Of a stretch of DNA of 64,000 bases, positions 32,676-40,674 are shown one piece after another. The DNA lies in assembly GCF_004405105.1 (NCBI RefSeq), contig NZ_SORW01000009.1, forward strand, positions 33,140-97,139, written 5' to 3'. Every line of letters starts with the position of its first letter. Positions within the stretch are counted from its first letter, which is position 1. Source of the stretch: Jeotgalibacillus sp. R-1-5s-1. Its GTDB lineage: Bacteria > Bacillota > Bacilli > Bacillales > Jeotgalibacillaceae. The notes beneath the pieces were generated by a model. It ran no database searches and was not told the DNA's origin. It saw only the letters and a list, made by a program, of their open reading frames with translations. The position numbers were made by a program, and so were the translations under genes.

Positions 32676-33251
32676 CTATGCAGGCACCACAATATAATAA
32701 ATACTCGCCAGAAACACAAAAGCAAGCGCAACCGTCAGATACGCTTTTTTCGCATCAAACCCTTGAGTTGCTTTGACAACCTGAACACTGATCAAGTACA
32801 TCCAGATCAGACCTGCCACTAAAAGCGCAATCATCAATCCATTTGCCGTTCCTGTTAGAAAAGGAACACTTAAAATACCCGGCAGCAGTGACACAGAGGT
32901 CGCTTTGCTGATCTCCCCGAGCACTCCCCTGCCTCCGAGACCGCGGGATGAAGCCCATAATAACAGCGACAAACCAAACCTTGTTAAGATCGCCATCAGC
33001 AATCCGAACAATAAAAAGATGCCCGGCACAACCACCCATCTGAGCGCCTGTGAGTCAAAATCACTGACATAAGCCCAGTTCGCCACAATCGAAATCAATC
33101 CATATCCCAGACCCACTGCAATCAGAAGCAGCCGGCTCCATACCGTTACTTTCGGAGACTGCAAAAAGGTCTTAAACGCTGTCTCATCTAACATCATCAT
33201 TCTTGCGACCACTTTTCCATCCCCCATACAATCAGGCTGATGCGTTCGCAC
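32676..33251 (-). CDS. Yip1-domain membrane protein
   Basis: 191 residues from the GTG at 33251; the start is uncertain, and the run of ATG codons at 33200-33194 is equally possible. Five membrane segments with a short loop GLGGRGVLGEISKATSVSLLPGI that is typical of bacterial Yip1 (PF04893) proteins. Function unknown. Ends near 32676 without a clear terminator. Confidence 0.72.
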   Translation of the reverse strand: MRTHQPDCMGDGKVVARMMMLDETAFKTFLQSPKVTVWSRLLLIAVGLGYGLISIVANWAYVSDFDSQALRWVVVPGIFLLFGLLMAILTRFGLSLLLWASSRGLGGRGVLGEISKATSVSLLPGILSVPFLTGTANGLMIALLVAGLIWMYLISVQVVKATQGFDAKKAYLTVALAFVFLASIYYIVVPA

Positions 33252-33272
33252 CAGCCCTTTTTTATTTACACG

Positions 33273-34913
33273 TTACATTCCCCAAGGCATCAATGCCCAT
33301 ACCGCAACCGCAAAACAGACAACAACGGTAACACCTGCACCGATTTTGCTGTTATAGCGATAAGGCTGAACATCCTTCCAGCCGTGAATCTGTTCGATCA
33401 GCTCGCTGTCCTGCTTTTTCGTTAAACGGCTGTCGAGTGAAGGAATCCGATTCGTGATATAAGACACGACAATCAGCAGAATGAAACTGATCGGAACCGC
33501 CAGCAGCGCGCCCGAAATCCCCATTCCATCTGTGACGCTGTGGCCTGTCAGTACAATATTCGGGAAGACAAACGGTGATACGATAATATAGATTGCTCCA
33601 CCCACCACGGCAGCAGCCATCGCACCGTACTTGTTCGCTTCCTTCCACCACACACCTACAATAATCAGCGGTGCATTCGTCACACCTGCAAGACCGAATG
33701 CCCATAAAATACTGACCACGAGAAATGCCGGAGGTTCAACCGCTAAAATAATACTGATCACCCCACCAACAAAAATCGCGATATAGCCTAAACGAAGACT
33801 CGCTTTCTGAGAAATATTCGGCTTTAATGTTGCCACGATATCCTGAGAGAGAAGAGCACCAATCGCAAGCAGATTTCCACTAAGCGTAGATAATCCCGCT
33901 GAAATCGCACCTGCAATCACAAGTGCCGTCACCCACTCAGGGTTATACACAAGATTTAAAATAATCGTCAGCTTATCCGCATCTGCAGCTGAAACTTCAA
34001 GTCCCTGCGTGGCAGTTGCAAATACACCTACGAAGCCCATCGCATAAGTCGCTGAGAATACAAGTCCAAGAATAAATGCAAACCAGACCATCGCAGAGCG
34101 CGCACTTTTCAGACTTGAAGCCGTGTAAACACGCATTGCGAGGTGAGGCAATCCAAGTGCACCGATTGTCAGCGCTGGAATAATGGCAAAGTACCATTTA
34201 GGTGAAAATTGATAGTCAAAAAACGTTGGTACAGCTTCAAGCATTGCCGGCACCATATCCGCATACAGTAGCGGCGGGAAATACCATCCGTTGCCACCAA
34301 CAGCCTTCATAATCGCAGCAAGCGGAACGATAAACATCAGTGCCATGATCACCATCTGAATCGCTGCATTATTCGTCGCTCCGGCCATTCCCCCAATGGT
34401 CACGTAACCGACAATAATCAATCCACCGACAATCAGACCCGTCATATACGGAATACCAAGCAGCGTCTCAAACGTAACCGCAATCCCAATCATCTGACCA
34501 AGCGCATACATAATCGATACAAGAATCATGAACAACGCTGCAATAATTGACGCCTTCACGCCATAACGATTACGGATGAAATGCGTTGGCGAGAAAGCAC
34601 CCATCCGGCGAAGACTTGTTCCATAAATGATCGTAATTAGCGGAATCGCCAGGATCAGCTGAATCCACAATAAAATAAATGGTGCCTGAAGATTTAAGAT
34701 AAGTGCAGTAATGCCTAAGAACGTAGCTAAACTCATATACGTTGAAGCCATTGCAAGCCCGTTTGTAATCGGCCCTACATTGGATTTACCAACGTACAAT
34801 TCCTGAGCAGAAGCGCTTTTTCTGTTTGATATGTAACTGACCGCATAAAATAATACAAACGTTGCGACTACAACGATAATACCCATGACTGGATTAGATA
34901 GCTGCCATTGCAT
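33273..34913 (-). CDS. Sodium:solute symporter, acetate permease-like
   Basis: 546 residues, SSS family with about 13 membrane segments. GKSNVGPITNGLAMASTYMS and the TASSLKSARSAM loop match ActP/YwcA-type cation/acetate symporters, and the sodium-site helices GAISAGLSTLSGNLLAIGALL are intact. The small-subunit gene ends 3 bp upstream, so the two form one unit. A cre site and a twin palindrome upstream suggest control by CcpA and a TetR-type protein. The substrate, a short carboxylate, is inferred. Confidence 0.88.
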   Translation of the reverse strand: MQWQLSNPVMGIIVVVATFVLFYAVSYISNRKSASAQELYVGKSNVGPITNGLAMASTYMSLATFLGITALILNLQAPFILLWIQLILAIPLITIIYGTSLRRMGAFSPTHFIRNRYGVKASIIAALFMILVSIMYALGQMIGIAVTFETLLGIPYMTGLIVGGLIIVGYVTIGGMAGATNNAAIQMVIMALMFIVPLAAIMKAVGGNGWYFPPLLYADMVPAMLEAVPTFFDYQFSPKWYFAIIPALTIGALGLPHLAMRVYTASSLKSARSAMVWFAFILGLVFSATYAMGFVGVFATATQGLEVSAADADKLTIILNLVYNPEWVTALVIAGAISAGLSTLSGNLLAIGALLSQDIVATLKPNISQKASLRLGYIAIFVGGVISIILAVEPPAFLVVSILWAFGLAGVTNAPLIIVGVWWKEANKYGAMAAAVVGGAIYIIVSPFVFPNIVLTGHSVTDGMGISGALLAVPISFILLIVVSYITNRIPSLDSRLTKKQDSELIEQIHGWKDVQPYRYNSKIGAGVTVVVCFAVAVWALMPWGM

Positions 34914-34916
34914 CCC

Positions 34917-35186
34917 TTACGCCCCCTTTGCTTCCTTAGATGACTCTTGCGCTTCATTTTCACGCTCAATTTCATCATCAATCCGATTTCCAATCTTTCC
35001 GGCAACAATCGTTAAGAAAAACACGCCGAACCACCCCATCAGAATCGGCACGATGTATTTCACCGGAAAACCGAACATCATCGCCTCTGTTGGAAAAATC
35101 GAAAAGATCAATCCAACATTCCCCACGAGGACAAATGCCGCTGTCATCCAGATCGTAAACTGAACTTCTTTTTTATAGGCTTTCAT
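34917..35186 (-). CDS. Small subunit of sodium:solute symporter (DUF4212/DUF485-like)
   Basis: 89 residues with two membrane segments (about residues 10-31 and 40-62) and a charged tail (RIDDEIERENEAQESSKEAK). ATG at 35186 has GGAGGG 5 bp upstream. Paired small subunits precede SSS symporters in many bacteria. First gene of the symporter operon. Confidence 0.8.
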   Translation of the reverse strand: MKAYKKEVQFTIWMTAAFVLVGNVGLIFSIFPTEAMMFGFPVKYIVPILMGWFGVFFLTIVAGKIGNRIDDEIERENEAQESSKEAKGA

Positions 35187-35235
35187 GTCATCCCTCCGTT
35201 GTAAAAATTTCTCCCATTTTGTTCGTTTGATGACT

Positions 35236-35272
35236 GAGCGTTCGTTCGATTGTTGCGACCGAGCGTTCGCTC
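35236..35272. promoter_or_regulatory. Twin palindromic operator upstream of symporter operon
   Basis: GAGCGTTCGTTC (35236-35247) and GAGCGTTCGCTC (35261-35272) are near and perfect inverted repeats (GAGCG-tt-CGCTC) whose starts lie 25 bp apart. The form resembles operators of TetR-family regulators. They lie 50-86 bp upstream of the small-subunit start. A TetR gene lies 3 kb away at 38312. Confidence 0.65.
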
Positions 35273-35320
35273 ATTTTTTAAATACAAACAACCCTCCTTC
35301 ACATTTCTGTAACAAGTTGA

Positions 35321-35335
35321 TTGTAAGCGCTACCA
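35321..35335. promoter_or_regulatory. cre site upstream of symporter operon
   Basis: TTGTAAGCGCTACCA matches WTGNAANCGNWNNCW at every position. It lies about 135 bp upstream of the first gene. CcpA control of carboxylate uptake is expected. From 35340 to 35552 I see no further feature. Confidence 0.7.
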
Positions 35336-35552
35336 TATTTTTGCGTCAACAATATTTTTAAATTTTCCGAAAACTTATTTTTGGATGTTATTTCAATAAA
35401 ACATCATCTTGCTTCTGCGTTCTGAAATTGGTCTGACCAGTCTGCTTGTTATATGTCTCATGCAACAAAAGTCCGTTAATCATCATATTCAATTTCATTA
35501 TGCTGGAAATCTTTTATTCAAAAGGTTTTTATGGCAATGAAAATGCCACCCT

Positions 35553-36155
35553 TTAGCAGGATGGCTTTGTTAGATGGCTTGTATGGTTTAAATAGTGAAC
35601 AGCAATCTTACCAGACTCATCTTTCTCGAGAAGGTGAATGCCTGTATCCCCTGTTCTGAAATAAGCCGGATGACTGAATGGCATATTCAGCATGGATTCG
35701 ATCAATCTTGAAATAACACCTCCATGAGCAACAATCATGACGGTCTCCTCCTGCTTCGAGCTGGCGAATATTTGGCTCAGCACCTGCTCACAACGTGCTC
35801 TGAATTCTATCTCACTTTCTCCCGTCACACCCCACTTTTCATGACGGTCATAACTGAAAGGAAAAGGAATTTCATCCAGCGGCTTACCTGCAATGTCACC
35901 ATTTTTATGCTCCTGCAGATCCTCAAGGACTTCTATCGGCCAGCCTGTTATGTCTGCAATTTTCTGAGCGGTTTGTCTGGCACGTTTCAGTGAACTAACC
36001 CAAATTCGCTCTGGATTGAATTCCTTTGCCACGCGTTGTGCCATTTGTTCAGCCTGCCAATGTCCCATCTCGGTCAAGTTAAAATCTGCACTACCCTCAT
36101 GGACATGCAAAAGATCCCCTTCAGATTCTCCGTGTCTGATCAGTACAATTTTCAC
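35553..36155 (-). CDS. Histidine phosphatase family protein
   Basis: 200 residues. Catalytic RHGESEGD (residues 7-14), second Arg in SSLKRARQTA, acid in LEDLQEHKNGDIAG, and MIVAHGGVISRLI near the end. Distinct from the paralog at 5.8 kb (different acid loop and longer C-terminus). Substrate unknown. Confidence 0.88.
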   Translation of the reverse strand: MKIVLIRHGESEGDLLHVHEGSADFNLTEMGHWQAEQMAQRVAKEFNPERIWVSSLKRARQTAQKIADITGWPIEVLEDLQEHKNGDIAGKPLDEIPFPFSYDRHEKWGVTGESEIEFRARCEQVLSQIFASSKQEETVMIVAHGGVISRLIESMLNMPFSHPAYFRTGDTGIHLLEKDESGKIAVHYLNHTSHLTKPSC

Positions 36156-36196
36156 TCTCTCATTCCTCCTTTTTTTGACAGAAGATCATTATACAC

Positions 36197-36235
36197 AAAA
36201 AAACTTCCAGAAACGATTCATTTCTGGAAGCTTTT
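36197..36235 (-). terminator. Terminator hairpin beyond array A7
   Basis: Minus-strand stem CTTCCAGAAA-tgaatcg-TTTCTGGAAG followed by seven T residues. It is the first terminator after the DASS transporter gene, so array A7 would be transcribed as its 3' UTR. Confidence 0.8.
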
Positions 36236-36335
36236 GAGCTTTATCATGATGGTAAGAGCCTGTTTGTTTAAAAGTGGTGTAGCTCATTATATTACTGGTG
36301 CCGTGAACGTTGTATCGGTATAGTACATAAGTAAC

Positions 36336-36475
36336 TGAACTCACGAATTCTGCGAGAAGCTCACGAATCCGCTGCCGGAACTCACAAACCCTTCGGCTAA
36401 CCTCACGAACTTTACCCGCAAACTCACAAACTCTCATTCCAACCTCACGTTCCCCGCACCTTACCTTAACGAATC
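36336..36475. repeat. 21-bp-phased degenerate repeat array A7 (CTCACGAA type)
   Basis: Motif starts at 36340, 36360, 36381, 36402, 36423, 36444 and 36465; all steps are 21 bp except the first (20). The last unit, CTTAACGAA, lies inside the 3' end of the DASS transporter gene. It shares CTCACGAA and the closing CTCACGTTCC with array A1. The remaining part of the 36156-36460 spacer holds only the terminator. Confidence 0.87.
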
Positions 36476-38131
36476 CGGGAACGATGTCAGCTCAATGCCA
36501 AACACTAGTGGAAGCAACAGTGTAACAAATCCAACAAGCGCAATCGTTGCAAAAATATTCATCCAGATTCCCGCTTTTACCATATCCATCATTTTCAAGT
36601 AGCCTGATCCGAACACAACGGCATTTGGCGGTGTGGCTACCGGCAGCATAAACGCACATGATGCGGCAACGGCAGCTGGAACCATGACGGCAAATGGGTG
36701 CACATCCACAGCGAGCGCCAATGCAGCCATAATCGGCATGAGCATCGTGGCGGAAGCCGTGTTGGATGTGATTTCAGTTAAAAACACAACAACAAGTGAT
36801 ACAACAGTGATAATCACAATAAACTGGACACCATCAAGGACGGTTAAGCGTTCCCCGATCCACACATCCAGACCTGATGAACCGAATCCGCCTGCAATCG
36901 CAAGACCTCCACCAAATAATAAAAGGATGCCCCACGGTACATTTTTTGCAGTATCCCAGTTCATCAGTTTGACTCCCTGATATTGAAAAGAAGGAATTAA
37001 AAACAGTACAAGTGCTCCGGCAATGGCTATCATCGTATCATCAATCGCCGGGCTGATGTATTCCTGTAATACAAACGAACGTAAAATCCAGGCAAGAGCA
37101 GTCGCGCTGAACACAACTGCGACCATCTTTTCATCCGCACTCATTTTACCAAGTGCGTCACGCTCTCTTTTAATGACTTCTTTTCCACCAGGAATGTTTT
37201 TCAGCGTCATTGGGAAAGCAAATTTCACTAAATACACCCATGCAAACAAAATCATAATGACGGCAAATGGAACACCAAACAGCATCCACTGGGCAAATGA
37301 CAGGTCAATGCCGTAAATGGCACGGAGCTGGGCTGCCAGGATCGTATTTGGCGGCGTTCCGATAATCGTTGCGATCCCACCAATTGAAGCAGAAAATGCA
37401 ATTGCGATCATTAACCCTTTTGCGAAAAGGCTTTTTTGATGCTCTGCATCCTTTACAGAACCATCATCAATTAGTGATGACATTTGAAAAATGATGGCCG
37501 TTCCAATCGGCACCATCATCATTGCCGTTGCCGTGTTTGAAATCCACATGGACAAGAAGCCTGTTGCGGCCATAAAGCCAAGCATGATGCCACTTGTGCT
37601 TGTACCGACAAATGAGATAATGCCAAGCGCAATCCGTTTATGAAGATTCCACCGCTCCAGAGCCAGAGCAATAATAAATCCACCCAGGAATAAAAATACA
37701 AGCGGATCCCCATAGCTTGGTGTTACGTCACCAACACCAACACCCGCGACCAGCGGAAATAGAATAATTGGCAGCAGTGACGTTGCCGGAATTGGAATCG
37801 CTTCTGTGATCCACCACGTTGCGATCCATACTGTTGCAGCTAAAACACCAAGTGCTTCAGCCGATAATCCCTCTGCCCGGAAAAACAGCAACAAAATAAT
37901 AAACAGGGCAGGTCCAAGAAAAAGACCAACTTTCTGTTTCGCAGAATAATCCCTTCCCTCAGGTGATGGCTGTCTAAAGGTACCAGTCAGCTTACCTGAC
38001 GCCTTCGCCATACGATCCGGATCATCACTTTTCGGACCACCCGGGTTCATATTCATTCTAAATAAAAGCAGTTCTTTAATCCGGTCATGACTATCCCATG
38101 ACCTTTCCCACAATCTCTTAACCGTATCCAA
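36461..38131 (-). CDS. DASS family sodium/carboxylate symporter
   Basis: About 556 residues. I chose the TTG at 38131, which has GGGGAG 7 bp upstream; the ATG at 38149 lies inside a cre site and has no ribosome binding site, and longer starts read into REP element R11. After a polar N-terminus of about 70 residues come 12-14 membrane segments with the DASS marks WWITEAIPIPATSLLPIILF, SNTATAMMMVPI, IGTPPNTILAAQL and TEITSNTASATMLMPIMAAL. It probably imports di- or tricarboxylates with sodium. The last codons DSLR derive from an array unit. Confidence 0.88.
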   Translation of the reverse strand: MDTVKRLWERSWDSHDRIKELLLFRMNMNPGGPKSDDPDRMAKASGKLTGTFRQPSPEGRDYSAKQKVGLFLGPALFIILLLFFRAEGLSAEALGVLAATVWIATWWITEAIPIPATSLLPIILFPLVAGVGVGDVTPSYGDPLVFLFLGGFIIALALERWNLHKRIALGIISFVGTSTSGIMLGFMAATGFLSMWISNTATAMMMVPIGTAIIFQMSSLIDDGSVKDAEHQKSLFAKGLMIAIAFSASIGGIATIIGTPPNTILAAQLRAIYGIDLSFAQWMLFGVPFAVIMILFAWVYLVKFAFPMTLKNIPGGKEVIKRERDALGKMSADEKMVAVVFSATALAWILRSFVLQEYISPAIDDTMIAIAGALVLFLIPSFQYQGVKLMNWDTAKNVPWGILLLFGGGLAIAGGFGSSGLDVWIGERLTVLDGVQFIVIITVVSLVVVFLTEITSNTASATMLMPIMAALALAVDVHPFAVMVPAAVAASCAFMLPVATPPNAVVFGSGYLKMMDMVKAGIWMNIFATIALVGFVTLLLPLVFGIELTSFPDSLR

Positions 38132-38148
38132 ATCCTCACTCCCCTTCA

Positions 38149-38163
38149 TTAAAGCGCTTTCAT
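38149..38163. promoter_or_regulatory. cre site at the 5' end of the DASS gene
   Basis: On the minus strand ATGAAAGCGCTTTAA matches WTGNAANCGNWNNCW at 14 of 15 positions. It ends 17 bp before the proposed TTG start, so CcpA would block elongation or initiation there. Confidence 0.7.
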
Positions 38164-38241
38164 AATTATGCATTATAACAGTATTTTTTAGGAGAGCGAA
38201 AGGAAAGTGCCGCACAATTCTAAAAATAGGCTTTTTTCCTA

Positions 38242-38297
38242 TGTAGAAAAAGGGTCTGTCCCTAAAGTCTACGGGAGACTTATAGACAGACCCTTTT
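38242..38297. repeat. REP-like palindromic element R11 (two-armed)
   Basis: TGTAGAAAAAGGGTCTGTCC followed by CTAAAGTCTAC, then the inverted copy GAGACTTATAGACAGACCCTTTTC. It lies between the DASS gene and the 3' end of the TetR gene and may act as the TetR gene's terminator. Confidence 0.85.
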
Positions 38298-38311
38298 CTT
38301 TCCTTCCTCAC

Positions 38312-38947
38312 TTATTCAAATGGGATAAATCTCGCTTTTTCAAGCATGGATGGCGGCAGCAGCGGCTTGACGATGTATGTGCAGTCGGGCTGAAAGCGGA
38401 GGATATTTAAGAGTTGAGAAGCCATCTGAGCCGGTGTTTTCTGATAGTTCGTTTGGATCCAGTGTGTGATGAGTCCTGTGATGGCTGTTGAATGATAAAT
38501 GGAATAGAGCTGCTGATCAATGTCGATTGCCTGCAGCTGATAATCAGATAAAATCATGGATTGAATAGCTTCTGAGAGTTTTTGCTGAAAGACTGGAAGG
38601 AGAGATGAGTAAACAACGTTAGTGAAAAAATCCCGACGTTCATAGATTGATCGAAACAAAGTTATTTCTGAAGATGATAAATCCTTTAATTGAAAGGATG
38701 GAAGGTTCGCATAAGGTTCGCGATAGGCTTTAACAAAGCGGGTTAACTCATACGATAAAGTCTGTTCAATCAAATGATCCAGGCTATCATAATGGTGATA
38801 AAATGTACTGCGATCAACGCCTGCAAGTTTAGTCAGACGGGTCACTGTTAACTCATCAAAAGTCAGATCCTGCATCGTCAGTAAAAGAGCATCCATCATC
38901 TTTTGACGCGTCCGCACGACACGTTTATCCGGATAAAGATTGTTCAT
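38312..38947 (-). CDS. TetR/AcrR-family regulator
   Basis: 211 residues from the ATG at 38947 (AGGAGG, 7 bp). N-terminal helix-turn-helix at about residues 12-60: RQKMMDALLLTMQDLTFDEL and LTKLAGVDRSTFYHHYDSL. The C-terminal ligand domain resembles the TetR_C_33/8 type found in DhaS-like regulators. Divergent from the SDR gene at 39129, which it may control. Candidate sites are the ATTCGACAAA repeats in the shared spacer. Confidence 0.87.
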   Translation of the reverse strand: MNNLYPDKRVVRTRQKMMDALLLTMQDLTFDELTVTRLTKLAGVDRSTFYHHYDSLDHLIEQTLSYELTRFVKAYREPYANLPSFQLKDLSSSEITLFRSIYERRDFFTNVVYSSLLPVFQQKLSEAIQSMILSDYQLQAIDIDQQLYSIYHSTAITGLITHWIQTNYQKTPAQMASQLLNILRFQPDCTYIVKPLLPPSMLEKARFIPFE

Positions 38948-38968
38948 CAGTGCGCCTCCTGTTATTTT

Positions 38969-39092
38969 ATTCGACAAAATACGCCAAACTGTAGAATAAC
39001 AAATGACAGGCCTATCGTCCCCACCCTTATTTCTTATTATACTATAAGTACACAGCATTTCTGCATTCGACAAATTTCGGCAGGCATGCTGT
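38969..39092. promoter_or_regulatory. TetR/SDR divergent control region
   Basis: The direct repeat ATTCGACAAA occurs at 38969 and 39065. The second copy sits in the centre of an inverted repeat with ACAGCAT / ATGCTGT arms (39052-39058 and 39086-39092), just upstream of the SDR ribosome binding site. Candidate operator for the divergent TetR protein. Confidence 0.45.
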
Positions 39093-39128
39093 AAAAAAAG
39101 CGAATACATTAAGGGAGGGTTTCAAAAA

Positions 39129-39869
39129 ATGGGACGTCTTGATGGAAAAGTCGCGTTAATTACAGGTGGTGCCCGCGGAATGGGTGCTTCACATGCCAAA
39201 GCCTTTGTTGCAGAAGGTGCGAAGGTCGTGATTACAGATGTACTGACAGAAGAAGGCGAAAAAACAGCACAGGCACTTGGCGATCATTGTGTATTTTTCA
39301 AGCACGATGTGACAAGTGAGGAAGAATGGAAGGATATCGTTCATAAAACCGAGGAACATTTCGGACCGATCAGTGTTCTGGTGAACAATGCCGGAATCGT
39401 GATCCAGGAGCCGCTTGAAAGTCTGAGCCTTGAAAACTACCGGAAAGTGATCGACATCAATCAGGTGGGCGTATTTTTAGGGATGAAATCAGTGCTCCCG
39501 TCCATGAAGAAGGCTGACAAAGGCTCCATCATAAACATTTCATCGATTTCCGGTATGGTCGGTCAGGCGATGACGCTTGCTTACAACGCCTCTAAGTTCG
39601 CCGTGCGTGGCATGACCAAATCAGCAGCCGTTGAACTCGGACCACTCGGCATTCGCGTCAACTCCATCCATCCGGGTATTATTAAAACACCTATGACCCA
39701 GACACCGGAGCTTGAAGCCGTGCTTGAGCAAATGCTTGCCACCATCCCGCTCGGCAGGCAAGCCGAACCCGAAGAAGTATCCGCTCTTTGCGTATTCTTA
39801 GCCTCTGATGAATCCAGCTACTCATCAGGATCTGAGTTTATTATTGATGGTGGAATGATTGCAGGATAA
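39129..39869 (+). CDS. Classical short-chain dehydrogenase/reductase
   Basis: 246 residues with all SDR motifs: GGARGMG for NAD(P), NNAG, catalytic Ser in NISSISG and the Tyr/Lys pair in YNASK, then HPGIIKTPMT. An Asp in VITDVL after the second strand favours NAD. Most like 3-alpha/20-beta hydroxysteroid or cyclohexanol dehydrogenase-type enzymes. GGGAGG precedes the start. Divergent from the TetR gene. Confidence 0.9.
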   Translation: MGRLDGKVALITGGARGMGASHAKAFVAEGAKVVITDVLTEEGEKTAQALGDHCVFFKHDVTSEEEWKDIVHKTEEHFGPISVLVNNAGIVIQEPLESLSLENYRKVIDINQVGVFLGMKSVLPSMKKADKGSIINISSISGMVGQAMTLAYNASKFAVRGMTKSAAVELGPLGIRVNSIHPGIIKTPMTQTPELEAVLEQMLATIPLGRQAEPEEVSALCVFLASDESSYSSGSEFIIDGGMIAG

Positions 39870-39876
39870 CAATATG

Positions 39877-39911
39877 AATGGGGTCTGCCTTAGATAGAGA
39901 CGGACCCCAAT
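39877..39911. repeat. REP-like element R9, doubling as SDR terminator
   Basis: ATGGGGTCTGCC-ttagatagaga-CGGACCCCAATTTCTTTT, starting 8 bp after the SDR stop codon. The stem and following T-rich tract could terminate transcription. Confidence 0.7.
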
Positions 39912-39931
39912 TTCTTTTAGTGGGACATGTT

Positions 39932-40105
39932 AGCGGAATTCCTTCACTCGGGGGAGTTATTCGATCGTTTGAAATTTTTATTCACTCGTTTCAAAAATGA
40001 TTTCATTCTTATGGAAAATTAATTCCATCAAAACCTCTTGGCCGGACTCTTTTCCCTTCACAAGGCCCGGTGATTCCTTCATTCCACTCCACGAATTCCT
40101 TCATT
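39932..40105. repeat. 21-bp-phased degenerate repeat array A8 (ATTCCTTC type)
   Basis: Motif starts at 39938, 39959, 39980, 40001 and 40022 (exact 21 bp), then 40073 and 40095. The last units lie inside the 3' end of the GNAT gene, encoding its NEGIRGVE tail. Same motif as array A9. Confidence 0.85.
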
Positions 40106-40669
40106 CACACTCACTTTTCCATCACATCCAAATGAGCGTACTTCTCCACCTCCAAGCCACCTTTTCCAGATCATATGATGAGCACCCTGCCCCCAGTAGT
40201 CCCTCAGCAACACATCTGCATTCCCAAAACGACTCACCCAGTATTGCTGAGAGCTTTTAAACCCGGCATCGAGATAATAAAAGTCGTGCCCGAGACGTAA
40301 AAGCTCATCTTCTGCAAATGCCAGTAAGGATTGAGCGACTCCTTGCCTCTGGTGATCAGGGTGAATATATACACCCCCCACTTCTAAACAGCCGGGTTCA
40401 GGAGTCAGCCCGCATCTCACGAGATCACCCGGTTCAAACAGCGCAATCGTTCCTACAACTGAATCCCCTGTAAAAGCCGCATAAAATCTGATCCGGTCAT
40501 CTGTCAAAGACTCTCGCACCATTCGCTCCAGCCGCCTAACCTCCTCATCAAAAAGCTGCTGATCATGACTTAACCCCTCGCGTTTCAAAAGATCACGGAG
40601 GCATTTCTCAAAAAGTTTATCGGTTTCTTCAAGGTGACTACTTTTTAGTTCTCTTATCTCTATCTTCAT
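40079..40669 (-). CDS. GNAT-family N-acetyltransferase
   Basis: 196 residues from the ATG at 40669, 6 bp after the HAD gene's stop (a GTG at 40684 is an alternative that would overlap it). EVGGVYIHPDHQRQGVAQSLL is the acetyl-CoA loop. The C-terminal VNEGIRGVE is encoded by units of array A8, so the protein's end may be a recent extension. Substrate unknown. Confidence 0.83.
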   Translation of the reverse strand: MKIEIRELKSSHLEETDKLFEKCLRDLLKREGLSHDQQLFDEEVRRLERMVRESLTDDRIRFYAAFTGDSVVGTIALFEPGDLVRCGLTPEPGCLEVGGVYIHPDHQRQGVAQSLLAFAEDELLRLGHDFYYLDAGFKSSQQYWVSRFGNADVLLRDYWGQGAHHMIWKRWLGGGEVRSFGCDGKVSVNEGIRGVE

Positions 40670-40674
40670 GACCT

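Noticed and set aside
38132..38311. Extended N-terminus of the DASS transporter
   Set aside because: The extension is a translation of REP R11 and the cre site, and no ribosome binding site supports it.
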